Shown piece by piece: positions 23,462 through 35,327 of a stretch of 64,000 nucleotides of DNA. The notes under the pieces were generated by a model. That model saw only the letters and a list, made by a program, of their open reading frames with translations, did no database searches and was not told where the DNA came from. This DNA comes from Neopestalotiopsis rosae (taxonomy: Eukaryota; Ascomycota; Sordariomycetes; Amphisphaeriales; Sporocadaceae). Every line of letters begins with the position of its first letter. Positions within the stretch are counted from its first letter, which is position 1. The DNA is taken from the NCBI GenBank assembly GCA_023078685.1, contig JALGAS010000004.1, positions 124,001 through 188,000 on the forward strand. Reading direction: 5' to 3'. Both the position numbers and the translations under genes were made by a program.

Positions 23462-24220
23462 ATGCGAAGTCTCTCGGCCATCTACCTGTTTCTAGCTTGC
23501 CGGATAGCTGCTCTTGATGGCATCAACATCGAGCCACCCAGCTGCACCAATCGATGCATGGTAGACAGCATGTTCATCACCCAATGCCAAGATGTGGGTT
23601 GTCTTTGTCATGAGGAGCAGTTTCAGAAGGTAAGCTCATTGCAGTAAACAATCTTCGTAACATTGCCTCCAGACTGACCTGCACTCTAGTCACTTTTCCA
23701 GTGCCTCTATTCACAATGCGATCCTCCCGACTATGGCCCTGCATTGTTGTACAGCATGAAGACCTGCATTGCCTCCGGCGCCGACATCAATCTGGGATTT
23801 ACCAGTGCTATTGTCAAGGAGCAGCTCGATGGCCGCGAAGTCGAGTACCTCGAGGGCAGAGAATTGCCAGAAGTGCCAGGCCTTCAATTGAGACAGGAAA
23901 GTGCTGGTCCAAACACTGTCACCGCTTGGGCAACGACGACTATCACCATGACCATTACGACCAACGGCGTCCCAATGCCTGTCACAACTGTTACGCCGTT
24001 TCCTGCCCCCTTCCCTGGCGCCAGCGGCCAAGCTGGCAACACACCCGGCCAGGCCCAGGGCCCTGTGACGTCTGCCCCCGAGCCCGTTGGTCCCGAGGCA
24101 TCGACTACAAAGCCCTGGATGGTGACTGTCAACAAGACGTCGTATCTTCGGCCTTCGACTTTGAACCTTGTTCTCTGGGCTGCTAGCTTTTTAGCAGTGA
24201 ACTATCTCTATGGATTTTAG
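23462..24220 (+). CDS. CFEM-domain, probable GPI-anchored cell-surface protein
   Basis: Two exons, 23462-23629 and 23690-24220, phase 0, 60-nt intron (GTAAGC donor, CTAG acceptor), give 232 residues. A signal peptide is visible at residues 1-18 (LSAIYLFLACRIAAL). The CFEM domain has exactly eight cysteines: PSC, NRC, TQC, VGC, LC, FQC, SQC and KTC, with QDVGCLC supplying the Asp that coordinates haem in characterised CFEM proteins. The second half is rich in Thr, Pro, Ser and Gly, as in wall-anchored proteins. The C terminus is hydrophobic (LNLVLWAASFLAVNYLYGF) after a small-residue region, as for GPI attachment. CFEM proteins act at the cell surface in haem/iron uptake, adhesion or as effectors; which applies here cannot be told. 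The intron lies inside the CFEM domain. Confidence 0.92.
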
Positions 24221-24754
24221 GGGTTCTAGACGGGTGGTTATGGATTGATACTTGGCGTTTGTAATATTGCATATTTTATTAGACCCTGACCCCGTGGCGA
24301 ATTGATGAGTTGAGTTGGGTGAGCTGGTTTGCATGGCAGAAGTTCACGATCTGATTGTACTATACTTAATTGGCTGTCCATAGTCCTAATTTCGATCAGA
24401 CAGCTGTTGCAAGAAAACCTTTTGCGTGAACTCCATTGTGATCATGATTACATGTGACGCCGATGATTAAAAGAAAAGAAAAGAAAAGAAAAGAAAATAA
24501 GAAGACTGAGCAATGATAATATGAAAGACAGATCATGGTTATTAGAAGAAGAAATCAATATGCACCAAATCAAAGTACACACCACACATACATGGTTCTG
24601 AGACTGCGGCCCCACAATGCAACACCGGCTCATGCATGTGAGCTAAAGCTCCGTCTGAGCTTGAAGAATTTCGCGAACCTCGTCATGCGAAAGAGTTCCC
24701 GCATCGCTTGTACCTAATCTCATATCAGCCCATCGCAGGACTGGGACACTCAAG
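24221..24754. other. Intergenic region with an AAAAG microsatellite
   Basis: No gene is seen. Apart from the pentanucleotide repeat at 24469-24497, listed separately, the region holds the CFEM 3' end and the SURF1 promoter. Confidence 0.4.
24469..24497 (+). repeat. AAAAG pentanucleotide microsatellite
   Basis: About six AAAAG units in a row, ending in AAAAT. It lies between the CFEM gene and the SURF1 gene and is likely to vary in length between strains. Confidence 0.9.
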
Positions 24755-26029
24755 ATGAAGTCACCAAGCTGGGCGCTGAGGCAATCGCTCGGGCGCCAGG
24801 TCGAATTGGCCCTACAACAACAATACCACAGTTCTGCTACCTCAAGAGCTTGGACGACGTCACGAACGAGCAACAGCAGCTCCATTCTCACACGAACTAC
24901 GCGATGCCAATCGGAAACGATAAGTCCTTCGGTCGCACTCAGAGAAGCAGCGCGAAGCCAGAAGGTACAACAGCCACAAGGATATAGACGACTGTTTTCG
25001 CGGACGAGCCGAACCAGCCAGCAGCAGCCGGCCGAAGACCCCAACTTCACGTCCATCTTAGACAACCCACCACAACTGGTACGGGCAGGCCGGAAACACA
25101 ACAAGTGGGGCCTCGCGTTCCTGGCCATCATCCCAGTTACGGCGTTTGTGCTGGGCTCGTGGCAGGTCCAGCGTCTAGGCTGGAAGACGGAGCTCATCGC
25201 CCGGTTCGAGGACCGCCTGGTCCGCGACCCCCTCCCGCTGCCGGGCCGCGTGGACCCGGACGCGATCCACGACTTTGACTTTCGCCGCGTCGTAGCCAAG
25301 GGTCGCCTGCGCCACGATCTCGAGATGCTCATCGGCCCCCGCATGCGCGACGGCGAGGACGGATACATGGTGGTAACGCCGCTGGAGCGCGAGGGCGAGG
25401 GCACCACGGTCCTGGTGAACCGAGGCTGGATCAGCAAGAAGTTTCGTCGCCAGGCCGCTCGAGGACCGGGTGCCCTGCCCCAGGGCGAGGTCGTTGTCGA
25501 GGGTCTGCTGCGCGAGCCTTGGAAGAAGAATATGTTTACGCCTGATAACCGGCCCGACAAGGGCGAGTTCTACTTTCCTGATGTAAGGCAGATGGCCGAG
25601 TTGACGGGCAGTCAGGCTGTCTGGATCGAGTCTACTATGGGTATGTGATTCTTTGCTCTGCCTGGGTTGTCTTCATTTATTCTCCATTTGGCCTTGGAGG
25701 CTATGCATATCTTTGCTATATGAATTCATGACTAATGCGAATCTTAGAACCGGATTGGTCTGAAAGTCTCGAAATGCAGTCAAGAGGTATACCTCTTGGC
25801 AGAGCTGCTGAGGTCAACCTGCGGAATAACCATGCCCAGTACATCTTTACCTGGTATGTCTTCACGATTATGGCCACGAATTGGCTACCTTGCCCCGTTC
25901 ATTCATCATACTGACTGCGCCTGTAGGTACGGCCTTGCCATAGCTACATCCATAATGTTCTATATGGTGGTGAAGAAGCCGCCAACGGATGTCTCGCGCC
26001 GAGTCCGGTTGAACAAGAATTGGTCATAG
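24755..26029 (+). CDS. SHY1: SURF1/SHY1 cytochrome c oxidase assembly protein
   Basis: Three exons, 24755-25640, 25748-25853 and 25927-26029 (phases 1 and 2; introns 107 and 73 nt with GTATGT donors), give 364 residues. It is an inner mitochondrial membrane protein that helps assemble Cox1 into complex IV. The first 90 residues are Arg/Ser/Gln-rich and look like a mitochondrial presequence. The first membrane helix (residues about 118-140) ends in the family motif LGSWQVQRL. The intermembrane-space domain contains RPLL-type and LVNRGWI motifs (here TTVLVNRGWISKK). The second helix near the C terminus is coded by the third exon (YGLAIATSIMFYMVV). Two helices flanking an IMS domain is the standard SURF1 layout. 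The splice junctions rebuild ESTMEPDWSE and IFTWYGLA. The gene converges on CENP-T with about 180 bp between stops. Confidence 0.95.
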
Positions 26030-26206
26030 AATTTTGACTTCGAGGCCAAGGGTCAGGACACCGGCGGCGGACTGAGCTCTGCTGAGATGCACATCATGCT
26101 GCTATGGCATATATCTCAGTCTGCCATAATTGCTGCACTGACTTGGTCTGATTGACGTCAGGCAGCATGTCATAATAGATATTCAAGCCCATCAACAAAT
26201 TGGCTT

Positions 26207-27788
26207 TCAGGTAACATCCTCCTCGTCTTCCTCGACGTCAACACGTTTCGACTTCTTAGGCTTTCTTGTTGGTGGCGGAACAGGCATTCTCAATTCCTGG
26301 AGAAGTTCCCTGGGAAGATATCGCTGGGCAAGAGAGAACGGTGTGGCAGAGGCCCCTATTTGGCGCTGTCTGTGTATAAAAGTTAGATACGAGCCTAGTA
26401 AATCGTGGGCAGTACAATAGTGTAACAAACCTCCGCATTAGAGTCAACATGTCACTCTCATCAATTGTCTTTCTCCCCGCGTGTTTGGCATATGCTGAAA
26501 GATCATCACCCAGCTGCTCAAAGAACCAATCCGTCGCTTGCATCATTGCATCTAATGTGTCTGCTGAAAGCTTTGCTTTGCCGGCTCCGGATGTCTTTGC
26601 AAAAGTTGTTGCCAGCCGTTTCACGACGCCCTTGGGAAGCGAGGGATACTCGATTCCGTGTTTGGATATTTTTTTGCCGGTTTGTGTTCTTCCTCCTCGC
26701 CTAGCTGCAATTGGGGCCGTGAGCTCGACGGTATTCGAGGTCATGGTCACATTCTGCGTGACATCGTCCGCGTCATCATCGGGTATGTCTTCGTCCTCGT
26801 TGGGAACATCATCATAATCTGCAGGCATATCATTGTCGTCCGCTGGTTCATCGTCATAGTCTGCTGGATCTCGGTAGTCCATTGGCTCGTTCACGTCGTC
26901 ATCGTCATCATCAAACATGCCAGGAGCAGCCTCGTCGTTGTCGACGGCGTCCTCTGGTGCTTCCACCTCACGTGTCGGCGACCCGACTTGGTCCATCATA
27001 AAAGTCGTCTCATCCACGCCGGCGGGTATTTCGATTGGCCCAAAGAGACTTTCCCGGTTGAGGGTTTGCCGCCTGAAATCATTGGCTCCATCGTCATCGA
27101 GTCCCAGAGGTGGGAAGAGACCCGAGTCCACATTGATATCATCACTGACAATATCCGGGCCGGGGACGTCACTGAACCGAATGCTCCCTAGACTCTCCCG
27201 GCCAAGTCGGCTCGGCAGTTCACTCACGGCTCTGCGTGGAAGCTCGATGGACCTTGAAGTGAAGTTCTCATCCTCCAGCCCACTAAGCCTGGGAGCCTTC
27301 AAGTCACTGTCATCGTCATCGTCCTCATGTAGAGGCAAGGAAAAGCGCGGGCGCTCAATGGGGAAATCGTCGTCGTCGTCTTCGAGCACAGGAGTCAGGG
27401 TGTCGTTGCTGACATCGCCGCCGCCGGGCGAGGACGACGAAGAGGTATGTACGGGCTGCGACGCCGGGGCGAGGAGCCTACTAAGATTCCGCAGAATGTC
27501 CCGGGGCGTCTCGCGCTGGTCGCGCAGACTGCGCCGGCGCGCGCGGCCGGGCGTGAAAATGGTGCGGCGCCTCTGGTCGATAGTTCTAATGGCGGCGCGG
27601 GCGTGGGGTGTTGCTGCGGCTGGCCTTCGCGCCGAAGCTGATCGGCGACCACCAGATGTAGGGTCGGCGCTGATAGCGCGGCGGTTCGGCGTCGTGGTGA
27701 TGGTGGCTGTCCTGCCTCCTGGTGTGCTCGGTGCCGCCGTGACTACGAACCGAGTCCGGCTGGCGAAGGAGGGGTCATTTGAAGCCAT
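26207..27788 (-). CDS. CENP-T-like inner kinetochore histone-fold protein
   Basis: Two exons, 27788-26431 and 26369-26207, phase 2, 61-nt intron with an unusual GTTTGT donor and ACAG acceptor, give 506 residues. CENP-T (Cnn1 in budding yeast, Cnp20 in fission yeast) binds DNA with CENP-W at centromeres and recruits the Ndc80 complex through its N terminus. The N terminus is basic and Ser/Thr-rich with SP/TP sites (for example TIFTPGRARRRS). A long very acidic region fills residues 120-345. A histone fold lies at about 375-480, with YPSLPKGVVKRLATTFAKTS, then KLSADTLDAMMQATDWFFEQ, then the DESDMLTLMRR helix that the intron splits. A basic KPKKSKR patch precedes the acidic tail. The ATG at 27788 fits the family; upstream in-frame sequence is not ATG-initiated. 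The promoter holds two ACGCGT boxes. Confidence 0.9.
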
Positions 27789-30700
27789 CGCGAAAAAGAA
27801 AGGCACACAGCGGGCTGCCAGCTCCAAATGGGTCGGCGGGGAGTTGATGGGCAGTGAGCTATCGGTATGCTTCCATGAATGCGACGATGATGATGGTGAT
27901 CTGGGTCCGGTGCTATCGGGCAATGATCCCGGAGGCAGCTTGTGCCTTGGCTAATCGCTCTCAGTCCTCGAGCTTGAGGTCAATCGTCATTTCTCGACGC
28001 GTCTTATGACAGCTACCAAGACGCGTCGCTCATAGATTTAGCGGGAGTTTGGGTGGTTGACCGTACGCTTTAGCACGTGGCTACGAGATTTAGGTACCTA
28101 CCTAAAAGTAAGGTAGCGGTACAATGCACCTAAAGCGACCCAGCAAAGTCTCTGCAAATGGCTCTATTTCGACATATTCTTTCGTCCTTTACATTTTTGT
28201 TTCTTAACCATTTCCCCCCTCCTCACCATCTACTCACGATTTTTTTTGATGATCTGAACATAAGAACGGTGACTTCTCTCCAGCTGACCTGCAAGGCACA
28301 TAACGGGACGGAGATTCTGGGTAACTTTTGTACCAAATCACTCGGGCCCTCGCAACGTATCGCGACCTACTGGTGGGGTGGGTGAAACGTTGAAACCGTT
28401 CAGGTCAAGCTGGGAACCCCTGAAAGAAGCTCTAGGTCCATGATGTAGTCGCTATTTCGTAAGGTAATATAGTTGCCAAGGCCGTGGCCAGTCGACGGTT
28501 CGTGCGTTTCTGACACTTTGAGCTTTGAGCCCTGCTCAGATTGCGATGACGATTTGCTCATTGATGCAAGTACCTTGTGAATGTTCGGTGACGAGCTGTT
28601 TTCCTTGGTGGTTATTCTCAGACTGTGGTTCGGAATGGTTCCGTTTGTGTTGTCCAGGCCGTCGTCTTTTACAATATACTCGATCTCTCGTCACTGATTG
28701 AAGATAGGAAGGAAGGCGAAGGAAATCGAGCTGCACCTCATTGCTCGTCGCTGGTTCAAGGGTCAATGTGATACTAATAAGCAAGCTGCTACACACGTGA
28801 AGCGCCCAGCTCGCGACAGTGCTTGTAGTGGAAGTCCTAGAGCAGCACTGGGTCATCCTATCCCAGATCCTCCTGGGAGGATAAATGTAAGTGGTAAGTA
28901 CGTACGAACTACTTGTTTTGTTTTATCATACCGCCATCGAGTCTTCTAGGATCATAACTAGGAGAGCCGATTGGCAGCAGCAGCCTTTTTGACAGGCAGC
29001 TACCCGGGCTTAAGGAGGGTGACGACTGGTTATCAAGCTCCTCAGATATTCCTTGTCCATGGTTGGAGTTGCGTGCATCTTGTCCGAATCGATCAACTGG
29101 CAAATGCGGTCTCATTGCAAACGGGACATGATTCGTCCAAGAGGAGCCTCAACTCGGACGAATCGCTGCGCCAAATTCGACCAAGCTCGACAACAAGAGG
29201 CTAACTGCATATATCCACTGCATTTTACCTACGGGGCCTCCTCTGCCTGGGTTGTGCCCCTCTTTCAACCACAGACCCCGGAGCCCCCTTTGCGGCAACA
29301 AAAGGGTTCCATAGAATTCAGTTGTTACAGGAAATGCTTCAAACGCGCGCCTGACGGTTGGGTGTGCCGAGGTCTTGGCCAAGATGCAAATACTACCAAG
29401 TGACGAAGAATTGCTCATATAAGTGAATCTCACGCAGGTGGGCTCATCATGAGCTCATATATTAGGTCGAAGATCAAAGTTGTGGTTTTCGAATACAACA
29501 ACTAGCGTTCACTTATACAAGGTGTGGCTCTTGGGGGTTCTGATCGGAGTCAATAGTCAATTCGCGAAACCATCGCGTCGGGGACAAGTTGCGCAATGAA
29601 TCAAGCTGATACCTGTCAGTGTAGTGAGAAGGCATTGAGATGTTTCGAGGCGCTACAGAGTCCGAGGCCCTGGAACCCCTCGTTGGGCGCCCGAGCCATG
29701 AACATTTCCATCAATGTGCTACCATACTAGTCGAATATACGCAACTACGTAAAGCTTGCTTTTGGATATACTGCTATAACCTTGGCTGGGTTCATCCAAT
29801 TGTGATGTTCGATCTTGGGTGTCACCAATCTTGGACAATTTTCTGTTTACCAACAAGACTGACGTGGTAAAAGCAACCCTTCAACGTAACACATATTGTC
29901 TATTCAATATCTCGATGCTAATGTGATCAAGTTCATCCCAACGACAGAGTGCATATGTAAGTCATAGCATCCGGTCTCTGAGGAGCTGCAGGTCATGCGC
30001 ATTTCGAACTATATCAAGGCTGGAGCCCTGTTCTCGGAGAAGCGATTGCCTAGGTCTTTTGGGCCGTTGCTTGTCTAGGTAGCCCAGACAGTCGTTTGTT
30101 CAAGCTTGACATGGCGAGTATGCGGAGCTGTCACCGCACATGCTTCAGTATATAGCAATCCGCGGTCAAACCTTGAAAGTGTGAAGGACTTGCGAGCGAG
30201 TGCACTTGTGGAACACTGACTGCGATTAGGTTGCGGCCACTGCCGGGTATCTGATTAGGATGTTGCCGTTTTGGCCATTACATGACTCAATACTTCATAT
30301 ATGTGTACGAAATTTACGTCTCTCAAGAAACCGTTATATATGGGCCCAATATCTTGATATGTGACCACGGCCGGGCCAGTGCTGTTGAAGGAAAAGAAGA
30401 TTCGAAGGAATACAGCTCTCAAAGATCCACTGTCGGATCTACAAGCACCACTTTGGCAAGGTTTGGTCAGCGGCAAGGGGGCACTTTTCTACAACAGAAG
30501 AGCTTCAAGTATCGAACATTTCACTTCTCATTTTAGTGTAGGTCCCCTTTAAAAAGGGTACATAGCTCAGGCGATTTTAGTGGATGGATTGGAAAGAAGG
30601 CGGGTGAGATATCAGCTGGAGGGAAGAAAATGTAGATGTACCTCCCAGCACCTACAGGTAGCCTCCCGCCAGTGCCATTTGGGCGGTTCTAGCGCCTATA

Positions 30701-31570
30701 CCTCCGCGAAAGACCAGCCAAAATCCTTGATTTGCACCTCTTTTGGCCTGACTACAGGAGCTAAGCTGAGGTACCTAGCCTACCTACCTAGCTCGTTGAC
30801 TCCTGGGCGTCCGGTTCCTAATCCCAGTCTCCAGTCGAGGTTCGTTCCCAGTTGGAGTTCCCAGTCCAAGTCCCAAGTTCCCAGCCAGCATTAGGCCAGT
30901 CAAGTTCAGTCCCCAGTCTCGTCGCGGGCGGAAATCCCACCCTCATCTGCAACTCGACCTCCCTCCTGCGACTTGCGGCACCTCACCGTTCCGGCCTGTG
31001 TCAAAACATTTCTGACCCTCAACGCAGCAGAGGTTAACCCCAGAACCAGTCGTGAGCTCTCTTTGAGAAAGTGTGTGTTGTTCCTCTTCCTCTCTCTTTC
31101 TCTTCATCCCGGAAAGTCAATCAGAAATATCCTTAGCTACTACAACTACTACTCTCCATTCTCACCACATCAAAATCAAGGTCACCCTGCTTCGCTACCT
31201 ACCGCCAAACCACCATAGGCTCGCTCCCCTGCTATCTATCTACCTACCGTAACCTATCAATCAATCAGTCAATCACAGGTCGACCATAAACCCGTCCTTG
31301 CTCTCAAACTAGTTGCCCGCCCTTTTTCCCATCCCAAACCAAAAACCAAAAACCAAACCGCTATCATCAATTCCGGGAATTTGGTCCATTGCCACAGCAA
31401 TCAATCACCGCTTTTCTGTGCTATCGACCCGTCGAAGCTAGCTTTACCTTTCCCCCCAAAAGTGCGTGCAGTGCTATCACCGCCCGCCCCCCGAAAGAAA
31501 GCCAGCCAGCTTTTTTTTTAATTATCAAACTTGCCGTTTCGATTCGATACCCCCCAAATCTCGATAAACC
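27789..31570. other. Long intergenic region (3.8 kb): CENP-T and Rac promoters
   Basis: No supported gene. The left part is the CENP-T promoter with an ACGCGT inverted repeat (listed separately). The middle (28.1-30.5 kb) holds only overlapping open frames below 120 codons without motifs. TACCTA/TAGGTA motifs occur at 28091-28116 and 30771-30792. From about 30.8 to 31.57 kb the sequence becomes CCAGT-, CT- and CCAAAAA-rich, consistent with a long Rac leader; it may contain a 5' UTR intron I cannot place. Confidence 0.4.
27995..28028. promoter_or_regulatory. Inverted repeat with two ACGCGT (MCB-like) boxes upstream of CENP-T
   Basis: A perfect 11-bp inverted repeat, CGACGCGTCTT at 27995-28005 and AAGACGCGTCG at 28018-28028, is separated by 12 bp. 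Each arm contains the palindrome GACGCGTC. ACGCGT is the Mlu1 cell-cycle box bound by the MBF complex in yeasts, which drives G1/S transcription. It lies 207-240 bp upstream of the CENP-T start codon, a good promoter position. Use by this fungus is inferred. Confidence 0.6.
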
Positions 31571-32611
31571 ATGGCTGCATCAGCAGTCCAGTCGCTCAAG
31601 GTATGTATGACTGCATCGCGGGACAAGGCTCGCCTCACCCCCAATTCGACGTTGCCAGCTTCCCAATCTATTGCTTGCTCCAATCCCACTCACCGCAGAT
31701 TCGAGGCACATGCTGACTTATCTCTCCTTTTAATAGTGCGTGGTCACCGGTGATGGTGCTGTCGGCAAGGTGCGTAACACATCGCGATCATCGTCAGAGT
31801 GCGATGTACCTCCTACTGCGCGACTGTTTCTAACCCTCGAGTGCAGACATGTCTCCTCATCTCATACACGACCAACGCTTTCCCTGGCGAATACATCCCC
31901 ACAGTGTCAGTACAGCCTTGACCCCTTGTTTGGAAACCTCGAATCGTCTTCGACCGGGTCATTGTAGCTGACGTACCGTGTGCAACTACAGCTTCGATAA
32001 CTACTCTGCGAGTGTTATGGTAGATGGAAAGCCCATTAGCTTGGGACTTTGGGATACAGCTGGTCAGGAGGATTACGATCGTTTGCGACCTCTGTCTTAT
32101 CCCCAGACTGATGTATTCCTCATCTGCTTCTCCATCGTCAGCCCGCCTTCTTTCGATAACGTCAAGGCCAAGGTACGCAATCAGCTTCCAACCTCACACC
32201 GCCAGATTGCTCGTAACTAAACTTCGCACAGTGGTACCCCGAAATCGACCACCATGCTCCTAACGTGCCCATCATCTTGGTCGGTACCAAGCTGGATTTG
32301 CGAGAGGACCCATCCACGTTAGAGAGCCTGCGATCGAAGCGTATGGAGCCAGTATCGTATGACCAAGCTCTGGTCTGCGCCAAAGAGATTCGCGCCGTCA
32401 AATACCTCGAGTGTTCGGCTTTGACTCAAAGGAACCTGAAGAGTGTCTTTGACGAGGCTATTCGGTATGATCTTCCCCAGCACACGCCCGCGCTTTCGCT
32501 TGCCGTCTTCCATCCCTCATCGATGGTAGTTGACTAACATCTTCCAGTGCTGTACTGAACCCAAGGCCGGTTGCCACGAAACAAAAGAAGTCCAAGTGCA
32601 CCATCCTATAG
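31571..32611 (+). CDS. rac1: Rac-type Rho GTPase
   Basis: Six exons, 31571-31600, 31737-31769, 31847-31905, 31992-32172, 32232-32464 and 32548-32611, give 199 residues. All five introns have clear donors (GTATGT, GTGCGT, GTCAGT, GTACGC, GTATGA) and AG acceptors, and join in phase. The protein is a molecular switch for polarised growth, actin and NADPH oxidase control at the plasma membrane. Seen in order: P-loop GDGAVGKT, effector region [40 protein letters not shown], a basic stretch KQKKSK and the CAAX box CTIL, which predicts geranylgeranylation. The residue before DTAGQE is Trp (LGLWDTAG), the mark of Rac rather than Cdc42 (Phe). Homologous fungal genes include A. nidulans and A. niger racA. 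The first two exons are only 30 and 33 nt. Confidence 0.97.
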
Positions 32612-33587
32612 AGAAGCTCAACCACTGAGCCAATGATTCGGGCGGCGTCTTTAGAGTCAGCCGGGATCGACACCTTGGTCCGATGATATGGAGCAAGGCA
32701 ACGAATGATATCTGACCGATGCGACGGCGTTTCACGGCGGACATGACAGAAAGACGACCCTTTCTATGTGGACGAGGAAATGAATCGACGTGCTCGTGTC
32801 ATCCACGTCCTCTCATTTCTCACGAGCTGTCACCACTACATACCCCATCATGACCTTTTGAATTTCGACGACATCTCATACCTGGGCAGACTTCCATATT
32901 GAGCTGGCATGAAGCGTGTTGGGGGAAATTGCAATCTATTTGAGCATGCCTGGGTATCTCTAATTCTTGAAATTACGGTACTCCTGTAGAGATACAAAAT
33001 TTCTGGTCTATCGCACGGGCATCTTGGTTCTAGCCAAATCTGCCCTGTCGCTGGGCTTGGAATTCGATTTCGACGGGAGGTTTTACTTCAGTGTGGAAGG
33101 CTGCCAGGATTGTTTGCATGAATGTCCAAGGACGGTCAAAGGTCACTCATTGTTTGTTTTCACCGCACACTTCTGTAGATAGCACATGAGTTGAAGCAGA
33201 GAGCATTTCGAGCACCAGTTGTTAAGTAGACGGATAATGAACTTGCATCTACTTTTTGCCATTGGATCTAGTCTTTTTTTTTTTCTCATCTCGTCACCTA
33301 CTCGAACATGCCCTTGCTTTTATCATGATCGCGGTCCTCCGCGTTTATGCAAGCTGCTACGAAACCAACGCGCAGCTACGAAACCAAGGCCTCGGCCGTT
33401 AAACAATATGCCAATGGAGGCGCCCTTCTCATAGGCCCCTGCATATATGCTGGGCCAGAAATCTTCACGGCTGTCCAGTAGCGGGTGGTATGTCTGGGCG
33501 GTATGGGGATTCAGCGCTTGTGCCAGCAGTGACTGGCGGGTATCATGACTATCTTTTTCCGATCATTCTCCCAGCACTTCTATCTTC
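32612..33587. other. Convergent intergenic region, no gene seen
   Basis: Shared 3' region of Rac (plus) and the Nop6-like gene (minus). A T run lies near 33271-33283. The open frame at 32967-33182 has no motif. Confidence 0.4.
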
Positions 33588-34514
33588 TCACCTCTGGCCG
33601 CCAGGGACACGTCCCCGCCTGCTGGGGTGAATACCGTCGGAGCCGCCCTTCTTCTCGCCCTCCTTGACCAGACGCTCTTGCTCCTTCTTGACCTTTTGCT
33701 TCTCCTCCTCGAGAGCGCGCCGGTGGCGCTCGTCGTTGAGCTTTTCATTCTTGGCCTTGATCTTCTCCTTGCGTCCCTCGGTGTTGCCGCCGCCGCCGGC
33801 AGTCAGCTCGACGTTGATGACGCGCTCCTCGAGCTTGGGTCTTCCGCGGTGATCGCGCCCCTGGCACTTTAGGGTGGTGTGGTGCATGGTCTTGAGGCAC
33901 GTCTTCATGCGGTCGTAGCCCGCGAACTCGAGAAAGGCGATGCCACGCGACTTGTTGGGGTTGGTCTTCTCGTGGAGCAGGCGTATCGCCGTGGGCTGCA
34001 CGGCCGTAAAGTGTCGCTCCACGTCCTCGGCCGTGGCGCTGTAAGGCAGGTTGCCCACGAAGACTATGAAGCGGCTCTTCTTGGCCGACTGTCTTTTGTT
34101 GTTCTCTCCTCCCTCGTTGCTGCCAGCCACGGCAGCAGTCTCGTCGTTTTCTGCGCCTTCACCGTCGCCATTGGTGGCCTTTTCTCCGTCGTCCTCCTTG
34201 GCGGTCTTCTTGTTCTTCTTGCGCTTCTTCTTGGACTTCTGCTCGTCGTTACCCGCTACGCCATTTTTGACCGCTGGCTCTTCTTGCTCCTCCTTATTTG
34301 TTTGCTGCTGCTCAATCTTGCCATTGTCAAGGTCGGTCATGGCCAGATCCACCACATCCTCCTCCACCACGGGTTCCTCCCTTGTCTTGTTGTATTTCTT
34401 GTCCTTTTTGGCCTTCTTGGCCTTCTTCGCAAAGGGATCCTCGCTCATGCGCTGTCTCTTCTTGGCATCGCCGTCGCTAGTCGCGGGATTGTCTTCCGAC
34501 TTGCGCTTGGCCAT
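33588..34514 (-). CDS. Nop6-like nucleolar RRM protein
   Basis: Single exon, 308 residues, ATG at 34514 and TGA at 33588-33590. It is a probable small-subunit ribosome biogenesis factor in the nucleolus. The N-terminal half is very rich in Lys, Glu, Asp and Asn, with several basic runs that would serve as nuclear/nucleolar signals (for example KKAKKAKKDKK and KSKKKRKKNKK). One RRM lies at about residues 145-235: RNP2 is FIVFVGNLPYSA and RNP1 is SRGIAFLEF. The C-terminal 70 residues form a charged Lys/Glu helix likely to be a coiled coil, and the end is Gly/Arg-rich (SRRGRVPGGQR). One RRM plus lysine-rich arms of this size is characteristic of fungal Nop6. Other single-RRM nucleolar proteins are possible. 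Long antisense frames here are shadows of the skewed codons. Confidence 0.88.
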   Translation of the reverse strand: MAKRKSEDNPATSDGDAKKRQRMSEDPFAKKAKKAKKDKKYNKTREEPVVEEDVVDLAMTDLDNGKIEQQQTNKEEQEEPAVKNGVAGNDEQKSKKKRKKNKKTAKEDDGEKATNGDGEGAENDETAAVAGSNEGGENNKRQSAKKSRFIVFVGNLPYSATAEDVERHFTAVQPTAIRLLHEKTNPNKSRGIAFLEFAGYDRMKTCLKTMHHTTLKCQGRDHRGRPKLEERVINVELTAGGGGNTEGRKEKIKAKNEKLNDERHRRALEEEKQKVKKEQERLVKEGEKKGGSDGIHPSRRGRVPGGQR

Positions 34515-35327
34515 GGTTGGTTTCTTTGTGAAGGGAAGAATTGAACACTGTACTTTTGCAGCCGGGTGTTAGGGATCTTGATATGCGTGCGAATGAAGTA
34601 CCGTAACGGATTGAGAGTATCGGAATTATTGTCCTGGGTGGTTGAGAAAAGCTCGTCTGGATGGGTAGAAAATGTGAAGGTGCACTGCGAGAGTCACTGA
34701 TACAGAAAATTTTAGTGGAGTCTATCGTCCATGTTTTGGCACATAAACGATTCAACAAGCATATCTGGTTAGCTGCATTGGCTAGTCCCGCCATCACTTA
34801 TTAGCCAAGTATACGAAATCCCAGCTAGCATTCGAGATCATATTTGCCGAGTTTAGCATCTCACGCTGTTGGTATAATACTTCATGGTAGTAGGAACGTC
34901 GTCGAATCTCAAGAAGTCTCTTCTCCTCGAAGTCAGTCACTTCATCTCAAGGAAAGATGGCTCAAATGATTGGCCAAGATCTCTATCTATCTACCGAACT
35001 TTCAAACACTTCTTACAGTCACCATGAAGTAGACAGAACGGGGAAAGAGAAGGAAATGGTTTCTTCTTCTTACCTAGTCATGAGTGAAGATAAAAAGATC
35101 GAAACGATTTTGAATTGAAAAGTCACGCATGCAGAATTGATCCATGTCTGAGCCCGAGAGCCGGAATGTGACTGCTGCCAATCCAGCCTGCAGCAGCATG
35201 GTATCGCGAACGAATCAAAGGTTCAAGGATTTCCGGGGTCTGACAGCTGGCTACTACGAGCTCTGCATGGACATTGTTGCTGTCTCTTTTTTCAAATTCT
35301 TGCTGTAGCTACAGATGAGTCGAAAAT
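34515..35327. other. Divergent intergenic region, no gene seen
   Basis: Separates the Nop6-like gene (minus) from the HET gene (plus) and must hold both promoters. No motif-bearing open frame. This marks the left border of the accessory-looking region. Confidence 0.4.

Noticed and set aside
26917..27954. 345-codon plus-strand frame opposite CENP-T
   Set aside because: Ser/Arg-rich translation typical of an antisense of an acidic Asp/Glu/Ser-rich gene; the sense frame has a histone fold and a good intron.
33879..34572. Long plus-strand frames opposite the Nop6-like gene
   Set aside because: Leu/Val/Phe-rich runs come from the Lys/Glu codons of the sense strand. The sense frame has an RRM.
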